From: Pseudopedobacter sp037968815
Lineage (GTDB): Bacteria; Bacteroidota; Bacteroidia; Sphingobacteriales; Sphingobacteriaceae
Reading direction: 5' to 3'
DNA length: 64,000 nucleotides
Assembly: GCA_037968815.1 (NCBI GenBank)
Contig: JBBKWF010000002.1
Location: 283,349 to 347,348 of the forward strand
The translations under genes were made by a program, and so were the position numbers. The notes below the pieces were generated by a model, which was not told where the DNA came from, did no database searches, and was given only the letters and a program-made list of their open reading frames with translations. Of this stretch, positions 26,689 through 34,209 are shown piece by piece (positions within the stretch are counted from its first letter, which is position 1; each line of letters begins with the position of its first letter).

Positions 26689-26745
26689 AAATTAGAAAGT
26701 CAAAAACCTGTATTGTTATTAATAAGTTTTTTGATTTTCTAATTT
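26689..26745. repeat. Long inverted repeat between the CorC-type gene and rsmE
   Basis: Two 18-base arms (26689-26706 and 26728-26745) are complementary except for one position that would be a G-U pair in RNA; the loop is 21 bases. The right side continues into a pyrimidine-rich run with repeated TTTCTA/CTTTCT units. The stem is AT-rich, so it could act as a weak terminator, but it also looks like a member of the dispersed repeat families in this genome. Confidence 0.6.
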
Positions 26746-26779
26746 TACTCTTCACTTTCTACTTTAAATTCAGAAAGCT

Positions 26780-27481
26780 ATGCATTTATTTTATACTCCT
26801 GATATTAAAGCAACTATTTACCAATTAAGTGAAGAGGAAAGCAAGCATTGCGTACGGGTTTTAAGGTTAAAACTAGGCGATAAAGTAAACTTGATTGACG
26901 GTAGAGGTGGCTTTTATCTTGCCGAAATTATAGCCGATCATCCTAAAAGAACAGAATTACATATTGTTGAAGCGCAGCAAGAGTATGCAAAGCGTAACCA
27001 TTACTTGCACATTGCGGTAGCCCCAACAAAAAATATTGACAGGTTCGAGTGGTTTTTAGAGAAAGCTACAGAAATTGGTATAGATGAAATTACACCCATT
27101 ATCTGTGACCGTTCTGAACGTAAGGAAGTAAAGATAGATCGCTCCAATAAAATCATCACTACTGCCATAAAACAATCTCTAAAAGCATATCATCCACTTT
27201 TAAATCCTCAAAAATCATTTAAAGAATTTATTTTAGGAGCTAAGGCTGATGTTAAATATATAGCTCATTGCGAGGAAAACAAGAAATCTGAACTTAAAGA
27301 CGATTTTATAAAGAACATCAACTATTTAATTTTAATTGGTCCTGAGGGTGATTTTTCTCCAGCAGAGATTGAATTAGCTTTGCAAAACGGATTTGTTCCC
27401 ATAACTTTAGGCGAAAGCAGACTAAGAACAGAAACTGCCGCACTACAAGCATGCTTCGAAATCAATTTTCTGAATAGATAG
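26780..27481 (+). CDS. rsmE: 16S rRNA (uracil(1498)-N(3))-methyltransferase
   Basis: A SPOUT-class methyltransferase that modifies U1498 in helix 44 of 16S rRNA. The N-terminal PUA-like part (SKHCVRVLRLKLGDKVNL) is followed by the knotted SAM-binding domain with LIGPEGDFSPAEIELA and TLGESRLRTETAALQA. It has 233 residues. It lies 4 bases before the DUF4159 gene. Confidence 0.95.
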   Translation: MHLFYTPDIKATIYQLSEEESKHCVRVLRLKLGDKVNLIDGRGGFYLAEIIADHPKRTELHIVEAQQEYAKRNHYLHIAVAPTKNIDRFEWFLEKATEIGIDEITPIICDRSERKEVKIDRSNKIITTAIKQSLKAYHPLLNPQKSFKEFILGAKADVKYIAHCEENKKSELKDDFIKNINYLILIGPEGDFSPAEIELALQNGFVPITLGESRLRTETAALQACFEINFLNR

Positions 27482-27485
27482 GTTT

Positions 27486-28193
27486 ATGGTAAAAGGAATA
27501 TGGTTTAAGGCTAAAAAAGTAATGGAAAGGGCAGGGTTTATGTCTTGGCTCTTGATTCTTGGCTCTTACATCTTAATAACGTCCTCATTCAATACACCTA
27601 CTTATAAAATTGCTAAACTTAAATATAATGGTGGAGGCGATTGGTACGCAAACCGTACAGCTTTACCCAATTTAATAGACTTTTGTAACCAAAATTTAGG
27701 AACTCAGATTGCGCCAGAAGAAGCGACTGTAGAAGTTGGAAGTACTGATTTGTTTAACTACCCGTTTGTTTACCTTACAGGGCATGGAAACGTCGTTTTT
27801 ACCAGTCAAGAAGCTGAGAACCTAAGAAAGTATTTATTAGCTGGTGGCTTTTTGCATATAGACGATAATTACGGTTTAGATAAATTCATTAGACCACAAA
27901 TGAAAAAGGTTTTTCCTGAGTTGGACTTTGTAGAATTACCCGCAAATCATGCTGTTTATAACCAAAAGTTTAAGTTTCCAAATGGTTTACCTAAAATTCA
28001 CGAACATGATGGCAAAAGAGCGCAAGGTTTTGCATTAATTTATAAAGGTAGAGTGCTTTGTTTTTATACCTACGAATGCGATTTAGGGAACGGCTGGGAA
28101 GATTTTGGCACTTACCCCACAGATACTAAGGCAAGCCGTGAAAAAGCGTTAAAAATGGGTGCTAATTTGATTCAGTTTGTTTTAACGCAGTAG
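27486..28193 (+). CDS. DUF4159 family exported protein
   Basis: The mature part from YKIAKLKYNGGGDWY onward matches the DUF4159 family, with YLTGHGNVVFTSQEAENLRKY, a G-G-x(2)-HIDDNYG motif and FKFPNGLPKIHEH. Its fold is thought to resemble class I amidotransferases; its function is unknown. The N-terminus is odd: hydrophobic residues 19-34 (MSWLLILGSYILITSS) are encoded by a tandem TCTTGGCTCTT repeat. The start may be 27486, with a basic n-region, or ATG 27540. It is probably co-transcribed with rsmE, and a terminator follows. Confidence 0.8.
   Translation: MVKGIWFKAKKVMERAGFMSWLLILGSYILITSSFNTPTYKIAKLKYNGGGDWYANRTALPNLIDFCNQNLGTQIAPEEATVEVGSTDLFNYPFVYLTGHGNVVFTSQEAENLRKYLLAGGFLHIDDNYGLDKFIRPQMKKVFPELDFVELPANHAVYNQKFKFPNGLPKIHEHDGKRAQGFALIYKGRVLCFYTYECDLGNGWEDFGTYPTDTKASREKALKMGANLIQFVLTQ
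27543..27573. repeat. Tandem repeat inside the DUF4159 signal-peptide coding region
   Basis: TCTTGGCTCTT occurs at 27543-27553 and 27557-27567, a 14-base period, followed by ACATCT. The same architecture (TCTTGA tandem units and an ACATCT end) is seen in the nuoE-nuoF spacer. Here it lies inside a coding region. Confidence 0.6.
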
Positions 28194-28244
28194 TTAATTA
28201 ATACTTCTTGGGTTTAATAATAGGTTTGTGGAAATACTTAAAAG

Positions 28245-28283
28245 AAAGAAAGCGCCTTCGGTTCAACCGTAGGCGCTTTCTTT
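28245..28283. terminator. Bidirectional terminator between two convergent genes
   Basis: Perfect 13-base arms (28245-28257 and 28271-28283) with a nested CGGTT/AACCG inner stem. The outer part is AAAGAAAGCGCCT, so T-rich tails are available on both strands. It serves the DUF4159 gene and the minus-strand barrel gene. Confidence 0.85.
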
Positions 28284-28302
28284 ATAAAATAGTGTTGTTT
28301 AA

Positions 28303-28935
28303 TTAAAACTTGTATGCTAAACCAAATGTAGCAGCATTAAAGATATTGTTAATCCCACCTAGCTGTACTCCGTATTCAGTTGTAGCTTTAGCGCCACTCA
28401 TGTCAACTTTAGAACTTCCAACGCTGATAAGGTTTGTTAAACCTACGTTAAGGACAAGTCTTTCTGTTACAAAATAATTTGCACCTACACCTAAATCAAA
28501 ACCTAATGCATTAGTTTTAGGTCCAGTAATAGTAGTGCCACCCGTTTCTGTTTCAGATTTTATAGTAGCATAGCCTAAACCAGCCTCGGCATAAGTTTTA
28601 AAACGCTTACCTACCTCTAAGAAGTAGTAACGTCCAAAGATACCAAAACCAATACCGCTATCCTTAAAAGTTGATCCGCCTGTGCTGTAATCTTCATTTT
28701 TGTTAGAAGCGATAGTTAATGCAACGCCAACAGCAACATTGTCTGATATGAAATAACCAGCTTGTGGAGAGAAGTCGAATGAAGTTTCTTTTTCTTCAGC
28801 ATTTTTGTCGTTGCTAGTATTAAAACCAACATTTCCTTCTAAAAGGATGTCACCTTTTTTGAAACCAAATTCTTGCGCATTCGCAGATAATGATAATCCT
28901 GTAATTACAGTTAGGGCAATAAATAATCTTTTCAT
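28303..28935 (-). CDS. Small outer-membrane beta-barrel protein
   Basis: A 210-residue OmpA/OmpX-like eight-strand barrel of the porin-family beta-barrel type. The signal peptide MKRLFIALTVITGLSLSANAQ is followed by GDILLEGNVGFNTSND and strands with alternating polarity; the protein ends in FGLAYKF with the terminal aromatic residue needed for outer-membrane insertion. It is monocistronic, with a -7 element upstream. The function is unknown. Confidence 0.8.
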   Translation of the reverse strand: MKRLFIALTVITGLSLSANAQEFGFKKGDILLEGNVGFNTSNDKNAEEKETSFDFSPQAGYFISDNVAVGVALTIASNKNEDYSTGGSTFKDSGIGFGIFGRYYFLEVGKRFKTYAEAGLGYATIKSETETGGTTITGPKTNALGFDLGVGANYFVTERLVLNVGLTNLISVGSSKVDMSGAKATTEYGVQLGGINNIFNAATFGLAYKF

Positions 28936-28965
28936 AAATTAAGTTTTTAGTAAAAATTTTCGGGG

Positions 28966-28973
28966 CAAACATA
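28966..28973 (-). promoter_or_regulatory. Predicted -7 element of the small barrel gene
   Basis: Read on the minus strand this is TATGTTTG, a match to TAnnTTTG, 30 bases before the ATG. No TTG is visible at the expected -33 distance. Confidence 0.45.
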
Positions 28974-29154
28974 TGTCAAGAAAAGCATTGTAAAGGTCAT
29001 AAAGTTGTCATTAAAGTTAATGCTTGAGGTATTACGATAGTAATGAGATACTTGTTAATTAAATTATCTTGCCTCTAGCGAGAAAATGAGTTATAATAAT
29101 CGATCATTTCTTCTGTTCATGTTTTAAATATATTTTCTGCAATTTTGCTATCCC

Positions 29155-31071
29155 ATGATCAAAAAGGAAACCATCGATAAAATTTTAGAAACTGCTTTAA
29201 TTGAGGAAGTGGTGGGCGATTTTGTGCATCTAAAAAAACGAGGTTCCAGCTTAACCGGATTGTGTCCGTTCCATAACGAGAAATCACCTTCATTTCATGT
29301 TTCACCAGCGAAAGGCATCTTTAAATGTTTCGGCTGTGGTAAAGGGGGAGATTCTGTCCATTTTATTATGGAACATGAAAAATACTCGTACCCTGAGGCC
29401 TTAAAATTTGTTGCAAATAAGTACAATATTGAGGTTGAGGAAACTGAAGTGACACCAGAGTTTAAGGAAGCTCAAGATCGCAGGGAAAGTTTATATATCG
29501 TTTCTAATTACGCAGCTTCATTTTTTGAAGATAGCATGTGGAATAGTGAGAACGGGAAAACCATTGGCCTAAGCTATTTTAAGGAGCGTGGATTCAGAGA
29601 TGATATCATCAAAAAGTTTCAGTTAGGTTATTCGCCTGATGATTGGAGTGCTCTACTGGATGGTGCTGTAAAAAACGGTTATCAACAAGAGTTTTTAGAG
29701 GATGTTGGTCTGGTTATCAAAAACGACCAAGGCCGTGTTTACGATAGGTTTAGGGGTAGGGTGATGTTCCCCATCCATAGTTTTACAGGTAGGGTAATTG
29801 GATTCGGTGGGAGGACGCTAAAAACAGATAAAGCAGTTCCTAAATATGTAAACTCGCCAGAGAGCGAAATCTACCATAAATCAAATGTGCTTTACGGCTT
29901 GTTTCAAGCTAAAAAAGCGATTCGTGATTTAGATAACTGTTATTTGGTAGAAGGTTACGCCGATGTTTTATCTGTACAGCAAGCGGGTGTAGAAAATGTG
30001 GTTTCTTCTTCCGGGACTTCGCTTACTACAGAACAAATTAGACTGATTGGTAGGTTTACCAAGAGTGTTACCATTTTATATGATGGAGATGCAGCAGGTA
30101 TAAAGGCTTCTTTACGTGGTCTGGATATGATTTTGGAGGAAGGTTTAGACGTAAAAGTTGTGTCGTTCCCAGATGGACATGATCCAGATTCGTATATTCA
30201 AAAGCTAGGAGCGGCTGCTTTTAAAACCCATATTGATAAAAATAAAAAGGATTTTATTTTCTATAAAACCGAGATTCTTTTAAAAGACGCCCAAAATGAC
30301 CCTATAAAAAAAGCAGGTGTAATAAGGGAAGTGGTAGAAAGTATTGCCAAAATTCCTGATGCAATAAAAGCTTCGGTGTTTTTACGCGAGTGTAGCACTT
30401 TGCTACAGATGGAAGAACGTATTTTAATTTCAGAACTAAATAAAATGCGCTTATCCAAAGCAAAAAAGGAAACACCAAAGCCGCATTTCGATGATAGTCC
30501 GCCACCAGAAGTGGAGGCAATGATGTACGAAACACCGGTACAAAGCGATGAATTCCAGGAGCGGGATATGGTACGGGTGCTATTGATGTATGGCGATAGA
30601 ATGGCAAATTGGGACGATACCACTGATACTTACATTGGTCCATATATAGTTTTGCATTTGGACGATGTTGTTTTTAGTAATCTGCTTTATGCAAAAGTGG
30701 TAAAATACTATAAAGAAGAGCTGGAACAAGGACGTTTACCAAAGGAAAAAGATTTTATTCAACATCAGGACAGGGAGATTTCTTCGCTTGCAGTTTCTTT
30801 AATTGCTACCCCTTACCTTTTAAGTGAGAACTGGTACAATATGCATAATATTACTGTTCCGGACGAGACCGAAAAACTTCGTGGAACAGTTATGGGTGCA
30901 ATATTTCATCTCAAGAAAAAGAAAATAGGAAGTATTATTTCTGCAAAGCAGGAAGCGATAAAGGCAGAAAAAGACGCAGATAATCAGATGATTTTATTGA
31001 AAGAATACCAAGAGCTTAAAGAGGTGGAGAAATACATTTCTAATTATTTAGGTTCCGTAGTTATCAAATAA
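29155..31071 (+). CDS. dnaG: DNA primase
   Basis: DnaG makes RNA primers at the replication fork. The N-terminal CHC2 zinc finger has Cys37, His40, Cys58 and Cys61 (CPFHNEKSPSFHVS...CFGC). The catalytic core contains RFRGRVMFPIHSFTGRVIGFGGR and the TOPRIM domain with its acidic residues in LVEGYADVLSV (~residues 263-273) and LYDGDAAGIKAS. The C-terminal part should bind the DnaB helicase. It has 638 residues, a normal length. Its stop shares a base with the yraN start. Confidence 0.97.
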   Translation: MIKKETIDKILETALIEEVVGDFVHLKKRGSSLTGLCPFHNEKSPSFHVSPAKGIFKCFGCGKGGDSVHFIMEHEKYSYPEALKFVANKYNIEVEETEVTPEFKEAQDRRESLYIVSNYAASFFEDSMWNSENGKTIGLSYFKERGFRDDIIKKFQLGYSPDDWSALLDGAVKNGYQQEFLEDVGLVIKNDQGRVYDRFRGRVMFPIHSFTGRVIGFGGRTLKTDKAVPKYVNSPESEIYHKSNVLYGLFQAKKAIRDLDNCYLVEGYADVLSVQQAGVENVVSSSGTSLTTEQIRLIGRFTKSVTILYDGDAAGIKASLRGLDMILEEGLDVKVVSFPDGHDPDSYIQKLGAAAFKTHIDKNKKDFIFYKTEILLKDAQNDPIKKAGVIREVVESIAKIPDAIKASVFLRECSTLLQMEERILISELNKMRLSKAKKETPKPHFDDSPPPEVEAMMYETPVQSDEFQERDMVRVLLMYGDRMANWDDTTDTYIGPYIVLHLDDVVFSNLLYAKVVKYYKEELEQGRLPKEKDFIQHQDREISSLAVSLIATPYLLSENWYNMHNITVPDETEKLRGTVMGAIFHLKKKKIGSIISAKQEAIKAEKDADNQMILLKEYQELKEVEKYISNYLGSVVIK

Positions 31072-31436
31072 TGGCTCGCCATAACGACGACGGTAAACGA
31101 GCCGAACAAATTGCCAAAGAATTCTTAGTAGACAATGGCTATCATATTTTAGAGGAAAACTGGCGGTTTAAAAGAGCCGAAGTAGATTTGATTGCCTCCA
31201 TTAACAATACTATCGTTTTTATAGAAGTAAAAGCCCGTTCGGGAACTGGATTTGGTTTGCCAGAAGATTTTGTGGATGATAAAAAGCAAAAACTACTTTC
31301 TAAAGCTGCTAATGAATATGTCTTTTTGAAGGAACACCAAGGCGAAATACGATTTGATGTAGTGGCTATACTCTTTAAGAAAGATTTTGAAAGCTATGAG
31401 ATTAAGCATATTGAAGATGCTTTCTGGAACTATTAG
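31071..31436 (+). CDS. YraN family (UPF0102) endonuclease-like protein
   Basis: A 121-residue protein with a restriction-endonuclease-like fold. The family signature is clear: GKRAEQIAKEFLVDNGYHIL, then NWRFKRAEVDLIA and IVFIEVKARSGTGFG, where the Glu, Asp and ExK residues resemble a PD-(D/E)xK site. The cellular role is not settled; it often neighbours replication or ribosome genes. It is translationally coupled to dnaG. Confidence 0.9.
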   Translation: MARHNDDGKRAEQIAKEFLVDNGYHILEENWRFKRAEVDLIASINNTIVFIEVKARSGTGFGLPEDFVDDKKQKLLSKAANEYVFLKEHQGEIRFDVVAILFKKDFESYEIKHIEDAFWNY

Positions 31437-31467
31437 CTGAATGATAACTAGCTATAGAGCTCAAAAA

Positions 31468-31503
31468 AAGCACTGACTGAATTATTTATATCAATCAGTG
31501 CTT
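31468..31503. terminator. Bidirectional terminator between yraN and the carboxypeptidase gene
   Basis: AAGCACTGA (31468-31476) pairs with TCAGTGCTT (31495-31503). On the minus strand it is followed by a run of T (A7 on the plus strand), and on the plus strand by a T-rich stretch. Confidence 0.75.
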
Positions 31504-31526
31504 GTCTTTATAAATCCATTTATAAC

Positions 31527-32867
31527 CTAATAGTTTTCGTGTATAAAAGTGACGATTCTTTCTACTTCAGATCTTACATTTCTAACAGGGGAGGCAAAAT
31601 TATTGTTCATAAAAGAAAACACATATTTTTTGCCAGATGCACCAATTAAATAACCGCTTAAGCTATAATTATTAGATAAGGTGCCTGTTTTAGCAAAAAC
31701 AAAAGAGTTACCGTCTGAGGGAAACATATTCCTCAAGGTACCTGTTTTTCCTCCATTAGGCAATAAGCCAAATAAGCGTTTCTCATCACCAATTTTATCA
31801 TAAATTTTTTGAAGAACCATTGTGAAATCTCTTGGTGTAACCAAGTTGTAACGAGAAAGGCCAGAGCCATCTACCCATTGCAGGGCATCAGGTAAATCTG
31901 CATAAAGGTTTTTATTGGCTACAGAAATCACGCTATCGGTACGCATAATCAAATGATTAGCTGCGGCGCAATTTAAAAGTATCTCTTCGGCTACAAAATT
32001 GTCGCTCTGTACAAGCATTCGTTTATATAAGCTATCTGCCTTAACACTATAAATGGTTTTTGCATTAGTAGGTAGCTTTCTCCAAGGCAAAGTTTGTACA
32101 GGCTTTATAACTAAACCGGTTGCTAGAAGAGTATCTGTCAATAAATTTTCGGTAATTGATTTATCTAAATGTAGAGGTATGTTTTGTCTAAAGCTTGAAC
32201 TGAAGCTTGAAGGAACGGTTAAGTTGTTGCTTCCTACTTCTCTTTTTGCGGTTTTTGATTTCGACGATGTCACGATATCACTTAAATACATCGCGGCTAA
32301 ATCAGGGTAATATTGTAATTTACCAGAACCATTATTGCTGATATTTACAACGTTTCCGTATAATGGAAAATCCGATATTTCTGTTTGGTAATAATCATTG
32401 AAATCATCCCAACTCCAACCTCTTCCAAGCTTTTCTCCTTTGTACCTACCACTAATCCAGTAAATATCTTTGCCAGAATTTTTGATGAAATCAAAAGCAT
32501 TATGATTTTTGAATGCAGGGTGAAGAAAGGAAGCGTCGGCCATCGGCCAAATTAATAGTGAATCTTTAACGGTAGTATACTCTATAGAGGGAACAGAGTC
32601 GCCCAGCATATTTAAGGCCGTGTAAAAAGTTAATAGTTTAGTGTTTGATGCTGGTATAAAGTATTTGTCAGCATTTTTTTGAAACATTACTGGTTGATTT
32701 TCACCAACCTCTTTAATAAGAAAACCTACGTGGTGTTGTTTTAAAACTGTTGAGTTATTGATTAAATCCGCAATATCATGATAAGCTTTTGACTGAGGTT
32801 TTTTTACAGAGCAAGCGGATAAAATGAATATTGATAATACAGCGGAGAGGATAAATATTTTTTTCAT
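31527..32867 (-). CDS. dacB: D-alanyl-D-alanine carboxypeptidase/endopeptidase, PBP4 (S13) type lipoprotein
   Basis: A penicillin-binding protein that trims or cleaves peptidoglycan peptides. The active-site motifs are Ser74-Asn-Thr-Lys77 (PASNTKLLTFY), the SDN motif in VQSDNFVAEE, and KTG, which appears in both GGKTGTLRNMF and FAKTGTLSNNY; the second is the likelier catalytic one. The N-terminus is a lipoprotein signal with lipobox LSAC (Cys19). The ATG at 32867 is preferred; an upstream TTG at 32888 only adds residues before the signal peptide. The 446-residue length fits the family. Peptide-bond specificity cannot be assigned. Confidence 0.92.
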   Translation of the reverse strand: MKKIFILSAVLSIFILSACSVKKPQSKAYHDIADLINNSTVLKQHHVGFLIKEVGENQPVMFQKNADKYFIPASNTKLLTFYTALNMLGDSVPSIEYTTVKDSLLIWPMADASFLHPAFKNHNAFDFIKNSGKDIYWISGRYKGEKLGRGWSWDDFNDYYQTEISDFPLYGNVVNISNNGSGKLQYYPDLAAMYLSDIVTSSKSKTAKREVGSNNLTVPSSFSSSFRQNIPLHLDKSITENLLTDTLLATGLVIKPVQTLPWRKLPTNAKTIYSVKADSLYKRMLVQSDNFVAEEILLNCAAANHLIMRTDSVISVANKNLYADLPDALQWVDGSGLSRYNLVTPRDFTMVLQKIYDKIGDEKRLFGLLPNGGKTGTLRNMFPSDGNSFVFAKTGTLSNNYSLSGYLIGASGKKYVFSFMNNNFASPVRNVRSEVERIVTFIHENY

Positions 32868-32933
32868 AATAATGATTAGCACCTGCAAATTAGTAAATTG
32901 TATGTTAATACAGTTTTAAATTAAGGTATTAAA

Positions 32934-34175
32934 ATGTTTTATAACCTGAAACCTAAGCAGATAATTTTTATACTTTGCCTGATTTTAGCATTTACTATGC
33001 CAGTTTATGGGCAGGAAGGCTTCGTGTTTGAAGGCAAAAGAAATAAAGAGGTTTTGGCTTTCACAAAAAGCAGAGGGCTTATTATTTTACCTATGTATAT
33101 TAACGGAAAAGGCCCTTTTAACTTTATTTTAGATACAGGAGTTGGCTCTTTAATCATTACTGATGCGAAACTAAAAGACTCACTAAACCTAAAATATCTG
33201 CGTAAAATAGAAATAGATGGTTTAGGTGAAAATGACCAGCTTGTAGGTTACAGTACGCCATTTTTAAAATTAAAAGTTGGGAATGCCATATTTGAAAGTG
33301 CATCTGCCGCAGTGCTTACTTCTGAGGACTTTAATCTTTCTGGCTATTTCGGAATGCCGATACATGGCTTATTAGGCTATGATTTTTTTAACAGCTTTAT
33401 TGTGAAAATTAATTATGATGCTGGTTTATTGAAGATTTTCACCAAAGAAAAACGAAGACTTTTTAAAAATGGCGCTAAAATTCCGCTATCTATTATTGAT
33501 AAAAAGCCCATCATTATGGCTTCAGTCGTAACAGACAGAGGAAAGAAACTCTCCTTAAAGCTTCTGATTGATAGTGGGAGTGGACACCCATTATCTTTAG
33601 AGTCTTTTGAAAACAAACCTATTGATTTACCCAACGATTTTGTAAATGCAAATTTAGGAGTGGGGTTAAATGGAAATATTAAGGGACTTAAGGGCCGAGT
33701 TAAAAAGTTGAGTGTCGGTAGATTTTCATTGGATAACGTTCTTACTTCTTTCCCGTATTTTGAAGACGTTGGAGCAAAAGTGAAAATAAACACACGAAAC
33801 GGGAGTATCGGAAACCCTTTCTTATCAAAGTTTAAGATTGTATTTGATTATCAAAAAAATCATGTTTTTTTAAAGCCTTTAAAAAGTTTTAAGAAACCAT
33901 TTAATTATGATAAAAGTGGATTGGAGTTAATCACTGTTGGAGAAAACTTTGATCGCTACATTGTAGGTAAAGTAGAACCTGGGTCTGCGGGAGATGAATT
34001 TGGGATTTTAATTGGTGATGAATTGTTAGAGATTAACTTCAACAAGGTTTCTGAATTAGGAATCAGAGAAGTAATAAAGACTTTAAGTTCAGAAGCAGGG
34101 AGAACTTTGTTTATTGAAATAGCCAGAGGTGATAAGTTAGTTGTTGGGATTTTGACCCTCAAGAAAAGGATTTAA
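32934..34175 (+). CDS. Exported retropepsin-like aspartyl protease with C-terminal PDZ domain
   Basis: A 413-residue protein with signal peptide (residues 1-27, ending VYGQ). Two aspartyl-protease half domains are visible: Asp67 in FNFILDTGVGSLI and Asp213 in LKLLIDSGSGHPL, each with the D-(T/S)-G signature. A PDZ domain sits at about residues 325-410 (VEPGSAGDEFGILIGDELLEIN). Both catalytic signatures are in one chain, so it could form a pepsin-like pseudo-dimer. The substrate is unknown. It is divergent from dacB and has its own terminator. Confidence 0.82.
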   Translation: MFYNLKPKQIIFILCLILAFTMPVYGQEGFVFEGKRNKEVLAFTKSRGLIILPMYINGKGPFNFILDTGVGSLIITDAKLKDSLNLKYLRKIEIDGLGENDQLVGYSTPFLKLKVGNAIFESASAAVLTSEDFNLSGYFGMPIHGLLGYDFFNSFIVKINYDAGLLKIFTKEKRRLFKNGAKIPLSIIDKKPIIMASVVTDRGKKLSLKLLIDSGSGHPLSLESFENKPIDLPNDFVNANLGVGLNGNIKGLKGRVKKLSVGRFSLDNVLTSFPYFEDVGAKVKINTRNGSIGNPFLSKFKIVFDYQKNHVFLKPLKSFKKPFNYDKSGLELITVGENFDRYIVGKVEPGSAGDEFGILIGDELLEINFNKVSELGIREVIKTLSSEAGRTLFIEIARGDKLVVGILTLKKRI

Positions 34176-34176
34176 A

Positions 34177-34204
34177 TAGCGCACCGTGTTTAAACGGTGC
34201 GCTA
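34177..34204. terminator. Bidirectional terminator between the aspartyl protease gene and the GH3 gene
   Basis: Perfect 10-base arms TAGCGCACCG (34177-34186) and CGGTGCGCTA (34195-34204) with an 8-base loop; a T-rich tail follows on the plus strand. It marks the left edge of the PUL. Confidence 0.88.
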
Positions 34205-34209
34205 GATTT

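Noticed and set aside
30261..30643. Two overlapping minus-strand frames inside dnaG
   Set aside because: Antisense shadows of a conserved primase region.
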